The translations under genes and the position numbers were made by a program. DNA of 64,000 nt from Verrucomicrobiota bacterium (GTDB taxonomy: Bacteria; Verrucomicrobiota; Verrucomicrobiia; Chthoniobacterales; JAFAMB01), in assembly GCA_019247695.1 (NCBI GenBank), contig JAFBAP010000117.1, positions 1-64,000 of the forward strand, written 5' to 3'. Below, piece by piece: positions 17,254 to 25,996 of this stretch (positions are counted from its first letter, which is position 1; each line of letters starts with the position of its first letter). The notes below the pieces were generated by a model, which made no database searches, was not told the DNA's origin, and saw only the letters and a list, made by a program, of their open reading frames with translations.

Positions 17254-18633
17254 ATGGCGGCTGAACGTCCCCTTTGCCTCGTGATGATGCCTTTCGGTAT
17301 CAAAAAGGACGCAGCGACTTCGGCCGAAATCAATTTCGACTTTATCTACCATCAGGCAATCCGACCGGCAATCAACGCTGCGGACATGGAGCCGGTCCGG
17401 GCCGATGAAGAACGCGTAGGATGGCTTATTCACAGGCAGACGTTTGAGCGGTTGCTGCTCTGTGACTATGCAATTGCTGATCTGACGACCGGTAATCCGA
17501 ACGTCTACTACGAATTAGGTGTACGGCATGCAACCCGTCCGAGGACAACATTGGCAGTCTTCGCCGAGTATCAGAATCCGCCTTTTGATGTCAACCTACT
17601 GCGAGCCCTGTCTTACCGGCTCGGTGAAGGCAACCGTTTCGGTCCGCGCGAGGCGGCCGAACTAACGAGCAATCTTATCCGACGTCTTAGGGAATTGCGA
17701 GAACTCGCCGGCAACGGCCCGGTCGACAGCCCATTGTTTCAGTTGATGACGGGCTATAAGGGACCGGATACGGCTTTTCTTAACACACACGTCTCTCGCG
17801 AGCGGGAAGTCCATTCGGCGAGGCTGAAAGGTGACCTCGCCAGAGCGCGTGAACTCGGCGATGCGCATGCTGTTGAGCGGATCGAGTCGGCACTTGGTGA
17901 GTTTTATGCCGTCGATCCTGGTCTGGTAGTTGATCTGTTTTTGACCTGGCGAGCACTCTCAGAGTGGGACCGTATGATTTCGCTTTATGAGCGGTTGCCT
18001 CCGGCCCTGAAACGCTCCATGACGATCCGTGTACAATTCGGGTTTGCGCTCAACCGGGCAAACCGGACGAATGAAGCGCTTAAAGTTCTCGAGATGGTTG
18101 TGCAGGAGCAGGGCCCCAGCTCCGAGACACTTGGGCTGATCGGACGTATTTACAAAGACCGGTGGCTTGAAGCGAGCAGTCAGGCGCAGATCAGGACGGC
18201 GTTGATATACCTGGACAAGGCAATCGCATCTTACATCTCGGGATTTGAAGTTGATCCAAGGGACGCATATCCCGGTATAAATGCGGTAACTCTCCTGGAT
18301 ATCAAGGGTGATGAGGAATCGCTCCAAAAGAAACGGGACCTGCTTCCGGTTGTCAAATTCGCGGTGGAACGGCGGCTCAAGCATACCAGGCTCATCTACT
18401 GGGATTATGCTACCTTGCTGGAGCTCGCGGTCTTACAAGAGAATGAGGACGATGCGTTCCAATATCTGTCAGACGCGTTGGCCGGTGTGCGCGAGCCTTG
18501 GGAGGCTGAAACCACGGCCAATAACCTGCGCCTCATCTTCGAATCGAGAGAAGAACGGAATGCTTCCCAGCCATGGCTTGGTATTATCATCCGCCAGCTT
18601 GAGGAAAGGAGTAAGACCGCTGCGATGGCGTGA
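17254..18633 (+). CDS. TIR/deoxyribosyltransferase-like domain with MAP3K TRAF-binding (TPR-S-like) region
   Basis: 459-residue soluble protein. Residues about 5-110 form a TIR/nucleoside-deoxyribosyltransferase-like alpha-beta domain (LCLVMMPFG, FDFIYHQAIRPAINAADMEPVRAD, CDYAIADLT, NPNVYYELGVRHA with Glu87 in the position of the family's catalytic acid). Residues about 150-440 are a helical repeat resembling the TRAFs-binding/TPR-S region of bacterial homologues of ASK-type MAP3 kinases (RLKGDLARARELGD, ALNRANRTNEALKVLEMVV, DKAIASYISGFEVDPRDAYPGINAVTLL). Such domain pairs have been proposed as parts of bacterial immune or stress signalosomes. It lies 9 bases before a second protein with the same NPNV...E motif. 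Composition is less GC-rich than its neighbours, suggesting transfer. Confidence 0.8.
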   Translation: MAAERPLCLVMMPFGIKKDAATSAEINFDFIYHQAIRPAINAADMEPVRADEERVGWLIHRQTFERLLLCDYAIADLTTGNPNVYYELGVRHATRPRTTLAVFAEYQNPPFDVNLLRALSYRLGEGNRFGPREAAELTSNLIRRLRELRELAGNGPVDSPLFQLMTGYKGPDTAFLNTHVSREREVHSARLKGDLARARELGDAHAVERIESALGEFYAVDPGLVVDLFLTWRALSEWDRMISLYERLPPALKRSMTIRVQFGFALNRANRTNEALKVLEMVVQEQGPSSETLGLIGRIYKDRWLEASSQAQIRTALIYLDKAIASYISGFEVDPRDAYPGINAVTLLDIKGDEESLQKKRDLLPVVKFAVERRLKHTRLIYWDYATLLELAVLQENEDDAFQYLSDALAGVREPWEAETTANNLRLIFESREERNASQPWLGIIIRQLEERSKTAAMA

Positions 18634-18642
18634 CTTCGTGCT

Positions 18643-19326
18643 ATGCCTACGATCGCTCAAGTGATTCTGCAGATGGAGCAATACTTCAGGTCGAAACAGA
18701 CGACGCAAACCCAGCTGGCGGAACTACGGCCGGAAAATTTCTTCGATTCGACAGCCTACGATAGCCAAAAGCGTGCCTTGGAAGACAGGCTCCGGAGTGA
18801 CCAAAGGAACCTGGAACAGACGCTCGAGCAGTTTGACCGTTTTCCGCCGCGTCATCACATGCGTCACCAGGCAAAGTTGTCGGACTTACATCAAGCCGGC
18901 AACTACGAGGCTTCGGTGTTCATCATGACTAAGTTTCCCGATAAAGGGAGTCCGGAGGCGGATCGGCTCACGCAGATTATCGAGACGGTGAAGAAGGCTA
19001 TCAAAGCGAGCGGTTATGTGCCAAGAATCGCGCAAGGCCCTAAATACTACCGCTGGCTGTGGGACAATGTGGAATTGTATCTGCTCGGGTGCGCACGTGG
19101 GGTCGCAATTGTCGAGGCCAGATATTTGCCCGAGCTTAATCCGAATGTCGCGCTTGAGTGGGGCTGGATGGTTGGGATGGGCCGCGAAGTCCTTTTTTTG
19201 CGGGAGTCGAGCTTTAAACACGACCGCGCGGACTGGGCGGGCCTGCTGAGCAGCTCATTCGACTGGGACGACTACGAGCCGGCTATTTCCACCGCGATCG
19301 CGGAATTCCTGCCCGGCCAGAGATGA
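18643..19326 (+). CDS. Helical region plus TIR-like nucleotide-hydrolase-type domain
   Basis: 227-residue protein. Residues 1-85 are strongly helical and charged (RALEDRLRSDQRNLEQTLEQ), probably an oligomerisation or sensor segment. Residues about 88-225 form a TIR-like/deoxyribosyltransferase-like domain: SVFIMTKFPD, IIETVKKAIKASGYVPRIA, LWDNVELYLLGCARGVAIVE, then NPNVALEWGWM with Glu172 as likely catalytic acid, and VLFLRESSFK. Proteins of this kind occur as effectors in bacterial conflict systems, where related domains degrade NAD+ or nucleotides. That activity is inferred here. It starts 9 bases after the preceding gene and surely shares its transcript. Confidence 0.78.
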   Translation: MPTIAQVILQMEQYFRSKQTTQTQLAELRPENFFDSTAYDSQKRALEDRLRSDQRNLEQTLEQFDRFPPRHHMRHQAKLSDLHQAGNYEASVFIMTKFPDKGSPEADRLTQIIETVKKAIKASGYVPRIAQGPKYYRWLWDNVELYLLGCARGVAIVEARYLPELNPNVALEWGWMVGMGREVLFLRESSFKHDRADWAGLLSSSFDWDDYEPAISTAIAEFLPGQR

Positions 19327-19592
19327 GCACCCGCGACGCCTTCTCGAAAGGATATGGGGCGAGCCGCCGGTCCTTTTCGAAGCCGGGTCAATGGTGGGAC
19401 AAGCCAGGACCGCTTGCCAAAAAGAATTTCCGAACAGGCCGGTGGCGCTTTCGGGAAATCCGGGGCCGCGCAAGGACCAACCGCCCCGCCGAGTCAACGA
19501 TCGGTGCAACCGGTTTGTAAACCGGTACAACATGTCAAACAAGTGTCCTGACAACGGCGGGCCATCCGTCATATGCTGAAACAGCAAATGGC
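19327..19592. other. Spacer with 18-nt palindrome
   Basis: No convincing gene; three short overlapping frames have low-complexity translations. A perfect 18-nt palindrome ACCGGTTTGTAAACCGGT lies at 19509-19526, about 20 bases upstream of the promoter candidate at 19548-19577, where a regulator could bind. Confidence 0.4.
19548..19577 (+). promoter_or_regulatory. Possible sigma-70 type promoter
   Basis: CTGACA at 19548-19553 and TATGCT at 19572-19577 with an 18-nt spacer, placing transcription start just upstream of the ATG at 19593. The palindrome at 19509-19526 lies immediately upstream. Promoter consensus in this lineage is not known, so this is only a pattern match. Confidence 0.3.
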
Positions 19593-20708
19593 ATGAGCAG
19601 CGTACGAGTACTGGTTGGAACAAGAAAAGGAGCATTTATCCTGACCGCCGACGGCACGCGCGACCGGTGGGAAATCAGCGGACCGCACTTCGCGGGGTGG
19701 GAGATATATCACGTGAAAGGCTCGCCCGCCGAGCCGGCGCGGCTCTACGCGTCGCAGACCAGCGGCTGGTTCGGCCAGGTTATCCAGCGCTCGGAGGACG
19801 GCGGCAAAACCTGGGAGGCTGCCGGCAGTGATTTCAGGTATGACGGGACTCCCGGCACTCACAAGTGGTACGACGGCACGCAACATCCGTGGGAGTTCAA
19901 GCGGGTCTGGCACCTCGAGCCTTCGCGGACGGATCCGGATACCGTGTACGCCGGCGCGGAGGACGCGGCGCTGTTCAAGACGACCGACGGCGGCCGCAGC
20001 TGGGAGGAGCTCCCGGCCTTACGCACCGCCAAAGGTCACCTCTGGCAGCCGGGGGCAGGGGGCATGTGCCTGCACACGATCATTCTGGATCGCGAACGCG
20101 CCGGGCGGATCTTTGTTGCCATTTCCGCAGCAGGCGCCTTCCGCAGCGATGATGACGCAAAGACCTGGAAGCCGGTGAATTGCGGGCTCAAGTCCCCCTG
20201 GGAATTGCCGGATCCGGATGCCGAAGTCGGGCACTGCGTCCACCGCATCGCGATGCATCCCTCTCGCCCTGACGTTTTGTTCATGCAAAAGCACTGGGAC
20301 GTGTTGCGTACGGACAACGCCGGCGAAAGTTGGCACGAGGTCAGCGGCAATCTGCCGTCGGACTTCGGGTTTCCCATCGACGTCCACACGCACGAGCCCG
20401 AGACGATCTATGTCGTTCCGATCAAGAGCGATTCAGAGCATTTTCCGCCCGAGGGGAAACTGCGAGTGTACCGCAGCCGGACGGGCGGAAACGATTGGGA
20501 AGCGCTGACGAGAGGTCTGCCGCAGAGGGACTGTTACGTAAACGTCCTGCGCGACGCGATGGCCGTTGACTCCCTGGAGCCGTGCGGCGTGTATTTCGGA
20601 ACGACGGGCGGGCAGGTTTATGTATCGCCTGACAGCGGCGACACATGGGCCCCCATCGTGCACGATCTGCCGGCGGTTCTGTCTGTCGAGGTGCAGACCT
20701 TATCATGA
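19593..20708 (+). CDS. Asp-box (BNR/sialidase-like) beta-propeller protein
   Basis: 371-residue protein without a signal peptide, built from blades carrying Asp-box motifs: [40 protein letters not shown] and [10 protein letters not shown]. It begins [14 protein letters not shown]. Such proteins are often annotated as exo-alpha-sialidase or WD40/YVTN/BNR-like, but no sialidase Arg triad or catalytic Tyr/Glu set is evident, so a glycosidase role is not supported. It is coupled by ATGA overlap (20705-20708) to a MoaD-like gene, hinting at a role with a sulfur-carrier or modifier protein. Confidence 0.8.
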   Translation: MSSVRVLVGTRKGAFILTADGTRDRWEISGPHFAGWEIYHVKGSPAEPARLYASQTSGWFGQVIQRSEDGGKTWEAAGSDFRYDGTPGTHKWYDGTQHPWEFKRVWHLEPSRTDPDTVYAGAEDAALFKTTDGGRSWEELPALRTAKGHLWQPGAGGMCLHTIILDRERAGRIFVAISAAGAFRSDDDAKTWKPVNCGLKSPWELPDPDAEVGHCVHRIAMHPSRPDVLFMQKHWDVLRTDNAGESWHEVSGNLPSDFGFPIDVHTHEPETIYVVPIKSDSEHFPPEGKLRVYRSRTGGNDWEALTRGLPQRDCYVNVLRDAMAVDSLEPCGVYFGTTGGQVYVSPDSGDTWAPIVHDLPAVLSVEVQTLS

Positions 20709-21001
20709 TCAGGGTGGTGCTTCCGTATCACCTGCGCACGTTGGTGCGGTTGGAAGGCGAGGTGCAGCTTGAGGTTGAAGGGGTGACAACGTTGCACTCG
20801 GTGCTCGACGCCCTCGAAACGCGGTACCCGGTGCTGCGCGGGACGATCCGTGACCGGGTCACGTTGCGTCGCAGGCCGTTTGTTCGATTCTATGCCTGTA
20901 AACAGGACTTATCCCACGAACCGCCGGATAGAAAGCTGCCGGAGCAAGTGGTGAGCAGTGCCGAGCCGCTGCTCATCATCGGAGCGATGGCGGGAGGTTG
21001 A
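20705..21001 (+). CDS. MoaD/ThiS-like ubiquitin-fold protein with C-terminal GG
   Basis: 98-residue beta-grasp protein that begins [20 protein letters not shown] and ends IIGAMAGG, the Gly-Gly tail used by MoaD and ThiS for adenylation and thiocarboxylate formation. The longer open frame upstream is rejected because the ATG at 20705 overlaps the stop of the propeller gene, giving translational coupling. No MoaE, MoeB or ThiF gene is nearby, so the partner is elsewhere or the protein works directly with the propeller. Confidence 0.82.
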   Translation: MIRVVLPYHLRTLVRLEGEVQLEVEGVTTLHSVLDALETRYPVLRGTIRDRVTLRRRPFVRFYACKQDLSHEPPDRKLPEQVVSSAEPLLIIGAMAGG

Positions 21002-21376
21002 GAGGCGTAATCATTCGCGGGAGATGCACGCGCCGGTGGCGCTGGATTTGCCGAAGCGGTGGCAGAACCCGGGAGCGACGCCCTCTGCCGCCCTTTCAGG
21101 GTTCGTCATGATTTTACGGTTTCCCAGGGTAAACCCTGGGCTATGTTCCCGCGCTCCTTCGGGGCTGAAAGCGGCCCGGAGGTTCGGCCGCTTTCGCCCG
21201 TCACGATGAAAAACGCTCACCGGCCTCAAGCATTAAAGTCCCCGGATAATACCATTCCGGCGGCCGTGGAGGTAAAAATTTTGTCCCGGCCCGTTGGGCC
21301 TAAGACAAAATTTTACCTCGATGGCCATCTAAACGGCATAACGCCAACGAATGCACAGGGCGAAGCTTCCGGATGC
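21002..21376. repeat. Family A palindromic repeat
   Basis: 375 bases without a gene. It contains CCCAGGGTAAACCCTGGG at 21124-21141, a partly degenerate copy of the CTGCCGCCC...CAGGGTTCG arm at about 21063-21108, and near 21280-21320 an inverted pair (AAAATTTTGTC...GACAAAATTTTACCTC) around a GGCCCGTTGGGCC core. The parts match the repeat clusters at 1-295 and 39100-40060. Confidence 0.75.
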
Positions 21377-21886
21377 TCAGGCGTTATTTGCAGCGCTATC
21401 CTTGGCGGCCTGGGGAGAGGTTCGTTTGCGTCTGCGCCGTTCGACCACGAACAAGGTGATATAATACGTCATGATTGAGATCGGGATCGCCAGGATGAAT
21501 GATCCGACCAGTAACGGGCGGCCCACGGTCAGGAACGTGGACCAGTGCAGCCAGACCGACGGCCTGGCGTGCACCAGGTGCAGGCGCGGCGGCAGTTGGT
21601 GAGGATTGCTGAGGAGCCAGTAGCCGACTTCGTATTCCCAGCGCAGCAACAGCGGGACAACCGGCAGGATAACGTCGTGGAGCGTCACCCCGACCGCCGC
21701 AGCGATCAGGTTGCTTCCCAGTAGGCGCGCCAAAGCGAGCGCCAGGAGGGTCTTCAAGCCCCACAACGGGCTGAGTCCGAAAAACATACCCACCCCCATG
21801 CCCATCGCGATCGCGTGGGGCGTATCCTTCAAGCTCAGCAGCCGTCTGGCCTGTTCGCGGAGGCCTGTAATCGGATTTGTTTTCAT
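21377..21886 (-). CDS. DUF2062 membrane protein
   Basis: 169-residue protein with the DUF2062 pattern: a short N-terminal amphipathic part, then DTPHAIAMGMGVGMFFGLSPLWGLKTLLALALARLLGSNLIAAAVGV and two further membrane segments ending in a basic, cytoplasmic tail (VVERRRRKR). DUF2062 proteins are widespread small inner-membrane proteins with no established biochemical role. ATG 21886 was chosen because it precedes the conserved region; the frame upstream has no homology-like character. Confidence 0.8.
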   Translation of the reverse strand: MKTNPITGLREQARRLLSLKDTPHAIAMGMGVGMFFGLSPLWGLKTLLALALARLLGSNLIAAAVGVTLHDVILPVVPLLLRWEYEVGYWLLSNPHQLPPRLHLVHARPSVWLHWSTFLTVGRPLLVGSFILAIPISIMTYYITLFVVERRRRKRTSPQAAKDSAANNA

Positions 21887-22101
21887 AGCGCTCGCCAAAA
21901 TTCGTTTCGAACCAAAGGCGGTTTCGGCCGTGCACCGATGGGAACGCAACCGCTCCCCCCCTGGAAAAGGTCAAACTTGATGCTGTAAACGAGAGACTGA
22001 GCAATTTAGGCTCGAAGCGGAACCCGGTTTGCAGCGCACCCCTTTTTGCATCGTTTGTTGCCGGGCAAATGCTTAAATGAACGGAATGCGGCAAATTGAC
22101 T

Positions 22102-22983
22102 ATGATCAGGTTATCCCCTTCGGTGTTGCAACAGATTCTGGTTCTTAATCCGGTCAAGGATAATCAGCGGATCATGTTTCTCAGTTGCCGGTGTGACTTC
22201 CCGTTTGACACCACCCGGGCTCTCGAACTTGCCCTGTTTCGCACCTTTGTGGTGCCGAGCATCGGAGGGTTACTCGACCGGACCGGTGAGTTCGGAAGGC
22301 GCACCCAGAAGCGGTATGATGACACGGATCTGATCCTCAGCGAGATCATCGAGCACGGCTATGAAAGCGAGCGTGGCACGCGCGCGATTGCCCGGATGAA
22401 TGAGCTTCATGGGCATTTCAGGATATCGAACGCTGATTTTCTCTACGTTCTCTCGACGTTTGTTTTTGAACCGATCCGATGGAACGCGCAATTCGGCTGG
22501 CGCCGGTTGTGCCGGCAGGAACGCCTGGCGATGTTTTATTTCTGGCGCGAGGTCGGCCGGCGCATGCACATCCGGGATTTGCCTGCCGACTACGCTCAGT
22601 TCGACGCGCTCAATCGGGCGTACGAGGCCGAGCATTTCCGCTCAAATGCGGCGAGCCGCCGCGTGGCCGATGCGACGCTGCGGATGTTCACCACTTGGGC
22701 GCCGCAACCCCTGCAATGGGCGGTGCCGCCGATGATACGAGCGATCATGGACCGGCCTTTACTGGACGCACTTGGGTTCAACCCCGCACCCGGGTGGGTG
22801 CGAGGTTTGGTCGAATCCGGTCTGCGGGTCCGGGGCCGGCTTGCGCATACGGTCGGCAGGGGCCGCCCGAGTTTGCGGACGGAAATGCGTCACCGGACCT
22901 ATCCCAAAAGTTACGTCATCGAAGACCTTGGGCCTTCCGCTCCCGAGACGCAAGGCCGGCCAGCGGGACCGGCCGGCCCCTGA
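22102..22983 (+). CDS. MpaB/DUF2236-type oxygenase
   Basis: 293-residue protein of the MpaB (latex-clearing-like, DUF2236) family, a group of heme b oxygenase-like proteins. Recognisable pieces are ALELALFRTFVVPSIGGLLDRTGEFGRRTQKRYDDTDLILSEIIEHGYES, ARMNELHGHFRISNADFLYVLSTFVFEPIRWNAQFGWR and FYFWREVGRRMHIRDLP. The His in NELHGHF and Arg/Tyr around RRTQKRYDD are likely heme-pocket residues by analogy. Substrate unknown. ATG 22102 is preferred to the TTG at 22096. Confidence 0.78.
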   Translation: MIRLSPSVLQQILVLNPVKDNQRIMFLSCRCDFPFDTTRALELALFRTFVVPSIGGLLDRTGEFGRRTQKRYDDTDLILSEIIEHGYESERGTRAIARMNELHGHFRISNADFLYVLSTFVFEPIRWNAQFGWRRLCRQERLAMFYFWREVGRRMHIRDLPADYAQFDALNRAYEAEHFRSNAASRRVADATLRMFTTWAPQPLQWAVPPMIRAIMDRPLLDALGFNPAPGWVRGLVESGLRVRGRLAHTVGRGRPSLRTEMRHRTYPKSYVIEDLGPSAPETQGRPAGPAGP

Positions 22984-23647
22984 ATGGACCCGGCGGAACC
23001 GTGGACGGGTTGGCGGCCGGGCCCCTCTTGTTGGCCCCACGCAGTGTGAACGCGGTTGCCGGGGTGAGCGGGTCGAGAACCAGGATTTCAGCGCACGCTT
23101 CGAACCAAGCGGCCGCGACGGCTTTCATGGCGCAGCCACGGTGCCGTCTATTTGCCGTCTATTTCCAGGCATTCTTCCCCATAGCCGGATGCAGCCGATC
23201 GGGGAGGGGCCGTGGCGCTCGCATCGGATGCGGACGACCGTTCTGAGGATGCGACCTCGCCAAAGCCGCAACGAGCATCGTGCCGCCGATTGGCCGGCCC
23301 GCCTCCGGTCGCTCAACCAGTGGGGTGAGCCTCGCCGTCTCGACCGGCGGCCGGTTTAGAAAACCAGCGGTCCAGACCACGACCGCACAGGGCCAGACGG
23401 CGCCTCGAAAAAGCAGGGGTAAGATTCGCATGGGGACGGAACGGTTGCGACTCGGCAGAACTTCGGGATTTGATAGAACTACTTTCGCTAACGAACGCCC
23501 ATGCGGAGGGGTTGCGCACAGGGGTTGGAGGGCGGAAGCGCGAAAACCAAGCGGAGACTAGCGAGATGCACCGGGCAACGCAACGAAAAAATAACGCGTA
23601 ACAAGTAGCCGGCAAAGAAGGGAACGGCCCGGCTTGGCGCGTGTCAG
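22984..23647. other. Gene-free GC-rich stretch
   Basis: 664 bases in which every long frame is compositionally a shadow and none has a start context. A short fragment of the ACGCGTAAC-type repeat (family C) lies at about 23591-23611. Nothing else was recognised. A decayed gene cannot be excluded. Confidence 0.4.
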
Positions 23648-24751
23648 CTAATCGGGCCAATGGTTCGGCGGTATAAGCGGGACTGGGCCGACTGACTTTC
23701 TGACCACGAGTTCTACCGGCAGCCGGATGGCCTCGTTGCGATTTTGCAGCAGGAGCAGGGCTGCAGTCCGGCCCTTACCACGCGCCGGCTGCCGTACGGT
23801 GGTCAGCGGCGGATCGGCCATCGCCGCGCCCGGGATATCGTCGAAACCCGTAATTGAAATGTCGCCGGGAATCTTGAAGCCGCACGCTCTGGCCGCCCCC
23901 ATGACTCCGAGCGCGATGCGGTCGCTCATGCACAGGATTGCGGTAGGCTGCTTTTTTTCGTTTTCAAACAGATCCTGGGCCAGCAGATACGCCTGCTCTG
24001 CGTCGTTACGAAAGACCTCAAAGCAGCGAACGCGCTCAACGGCGACGCTGTGCTGGTCGAAAGCTTCGCGGAAGCCTCGTGCCCGTTCCCGCGTGACGGT
24101 GCAGGCGGCTTTTTCAAGTTGTGCAAAGGTAACCGGGCGGGACTGCATCCCTGCATCAATCTCCATCCCGAACACGGCGCAGCGTCGATGGCCGTGAGCC
24201 AGAACCAGGTCCGCGATTTCACGGGCACCCGGACGGTCTTCGATGCTGACGCTGGGCAAGCCGGAACGCCGTTTACCGTCCACCGTCACGATGGGCAGCG
24301 GCTTGCGAAGAACGCGCTCGAGGAAGGGGCCGGCGTCAGGGGCTGCGTAAAGGATGATGCCGTCGAGGGCGACGCTGTCCAGGGCGGAGGAGTGACCGGC
24401 ATCGGCGAATCCCGGGAGGATGGTGAGGGCAACCTGGCGTTCCTGACAAACCTCGGCGATGCCTTTCATGAACTCGGCGGCATTCGGATCGGCGAAAAGA
24501 TGGCTGATCGGGTCCGGGCAGCAGAGCCCGAGGGCGTGGGCTTTACCGGTCCGGAGCATGCGGCCGGAAGGGGCCGGCGCATCATAGCCGAGTTCGTTGG
24601 CGGTGCGCAGGATCCGGGAGCGCAACCCCGGCGACAGTTGGTCGGGCCGGTTAAAGGCATTTGAGACGGTCATGGCGGAGACGCCGAGGCGCGCGGCGAG
24701 CGCCTTGAGGGTCAACTTGGCCGGGGTCGCAGGGGGGATGGGACGCGTCAC
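23648..24751 (-). CDS. LacI-family transcriptional regulator
   Basis: 367-residue repressor. The N-terminal LacI helix-turn-helix is clear (LTLKALAARLGVSAMTVSNAFNRPDQLSPGLRSRILRTANELGY), followed by a periplasmic-binding-protein-like sensor domain (ALGLCCPDPISHLFADPNAAEFMKGIAEV, GIILYAAPDAGPF, ILCMSDRIALGVMGAARACGFKIPGDISITGFDDIP). It is divergent from an MFS transporter gene with a perfect LacI-type operator just before that gene's start, so it very likely represses the transporter. The inducer is unknown; the sensor domain resembles sugar-binding members. Confidence 0.9.
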   Translation of the reverse strand: MTRPIPPATPAKLTLKALAARLGVSAMTVSNAFNRPDQLSPGLRSRILRTANELGYDAPAPSGRMLRTGKAHALGLCCPDPISHLFADPNAAEFMKGIAEVCQERQVALTILPGFADAGHSSALDSVALDGIILYAAPDAGPFLERVLRKPLPIVTVDGKRRSGLPSVSIEDRPGAREIADLVLAHGHRRCAVFGMEIDAGMQSRPVTFAQLEKAACTVTRERARGFREAFDQHSVAVERVRCFEVFRNDAEQAYLLAQDLFENEKKQPTAILCMSDRIALGVMGAARACGFKIPGDISITGFDDIPGAAMADPPLTTVRQPARGKGRTAALLLLQNRNEAIRLPVELVVRKSVGPVPLIPPNHWPD

Positions 24752-24797
24752 ACAATTGCGTTTGACGATAGCCGGGTGTCATGGGAAGTAAAACGGA

Positions 24798-24811
24798 CTT
24801 TAACGTTAAAG
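24798..24811. promoter_or_regulatory. LacI-type operator CTTTAACGTTAAAG
   Basis: A perfect 14-bp palindrome with the central CG typical of LacI-family operators, 47 bases from the regulator start and only 7 bases before the MFS start codon. A repressor bound here would block the ribosome-binding and early transcribed region of the transporter gene and could also autoregulate the divergent repressor. Confidence 0.8.
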
Positions 24812-24818
24812 ATAGATT

Positions 24819-25991
24819 ATGCATGCCCCGTTTGTCCCTCCGGCTCCTTCAGCCGCGGTTGCCCGGGCCCGCCGGGCAATCGCCGCCGTCTTTTTCATCA
24901 ACGGCGCCGTTATGGGTTCATGGGCGCCGCTGATCCCTTTGGTGCAGCTGAAACTGCACCTCGGCCCGGCCCAGCTCGGCCTCTGCCTTCTGGGCATGGC
25001 AGTCGGCGGGATTGCGGCCATGCCCTTGGCGGGCGGCCTGGTCAACCGGTTCGGAAGTGCTCCGGTAGTGCGGTGCTCCACGTTGGGTCTCTGCGGGGCG
25101 ATTTTGCTGCCGATGGCCATGCCGGATGCCCGCCTGTTATTCCTTGCGCTGTTAGTCGTTGGAGGGGTGAACGGGGTGATGGATGTCGCGATGAATGCAC
25201 ACGGGATCGCCGTCGAGCAGGCTTTGGGACGACCGGTGATGTCGTCCTATCACGCCATGTACAGCCTGGGCGGGTTTACGGGTGCGCTCGGCGGCGCAGC
25301 CCTGTTGCGCGCAACGGGGCATCCGCTGGCGGAAGCGGCCACAGTGGGACTGAGCTTCGGCGCGTTCGGTCTGGTGGTTTTGAGGTTCCTCCTGGCCAGT
25401 ACGGTCGATCAAGGCGCACCCGGTCACGCCGCGTTCGTTTTCCCGAAGGGGCTGGCGGTGATCCTGGGCCTGTTATGCTTTTTGGTGATGATGGCCGAAG
25501 GGTCCATGCTCGACTGGACTGCGGTCTACCTGCACCGGGTCCTCGGTGCCGACGCGAGCCTGGCCGCGCTCGGTTTTTCCGCCTTTTCGGTGGCGATGGC
25601 CACCGGCCGGTTTGCAGGCGACTGGCTCCGGCAAAGGTTCGGCGCCGCCGCATTGGTAAGTTCGAGCGCGGTTCTGGCTGCGGGCGGCTTGCTCCTGGCC
25701 GTGGCCGTTTCCGCGATTCCCGTGGCCGTTTTAGGGTTTGGTTTCTGCGGTTTAGGGCTTTCCAACGCCGTTCCGGTGCTTTTTTCGGCCGGCGGTAATT
25801 TGCCCGGGCAAAGTGCCGGTTCAGGTGTGGCGGCCGTGGCAACCCTCGGGTACGCGGGCTTCCTGGTCGGCCCGCCCCTGATCGGTTTTTCGGCCCAACT
25901 GGTTTCGCTCAGGTTCGGCCTCGGGCTGGTGGCGCTCGGGTGCACGGTGGTCGCCGTCTTCGCACGCCGCGTCGTGGGAAGAGGCGGGTAA
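24819..25991 (+). CDS. MFS transporter, YbjJ-like
   Basis: 390-residue protein with about 12 hydrophobic segments. The stretch GGVNGVMDVAMNAHGIAVEQ followed by GRPVMSSYHAMYSLGGFTGALGG is characteristic of the YbjJ-type MFS subgroup, whose substrates are not well defined. The gene is divergent from the LacI repressor and has the operator immediately upstream. A role in sugar or sugar-derivative transport is suggested only by the regulator family. Confidence 0.87.
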   Translation: MHAPFVPPAPSAAVARARRAIAAVFFINGAVMGSWAPLIPLVQLKLHLGPAQLGLCLLGMAVGGIAAMPLAGGLVNRFGSAPVVRCSTLGLCGAILLPMAMPDARLLFLALLVVGGVNGVMDVAMNAHGIAVEQALGRPVMSSYHAMYSLGGFTGALGGAALLRATGHPLAEAATVGLSFGAFGLVVLRFLLASTVDQGAPGHAAFVFPKGLAVILGLLCFLVMMAEGSMLDWTAVYLHRVLGADASLAALGFSAFSVAMATGRFAGDWLRQRFGAAALVSSSAVLAAGGLLLAVAVSAIPVAVLGFGFCGLGLSNAVPVLFSAGGNLPGQSAGSGVAAVATLGYAGFLVGPPLIGFSAQLVSLRFGLGLVALGCTVVAVFARRVVGRGG

Positions 25992-25996
25992 CGGGT

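Noticed and set aside
19593-20708. Calling the Asp-box protein a sialidase
   Set aside because: Asp-boxes are present but the sialidase Arg triad and catalytic residues are not evident; the propeller fold alone does not give the activity.
22479-23359. Long plus-strand frames overlapping and following the MpaB gene
   Set aside because: Compositionally shadows; no ribosome site and no recognisable domain.
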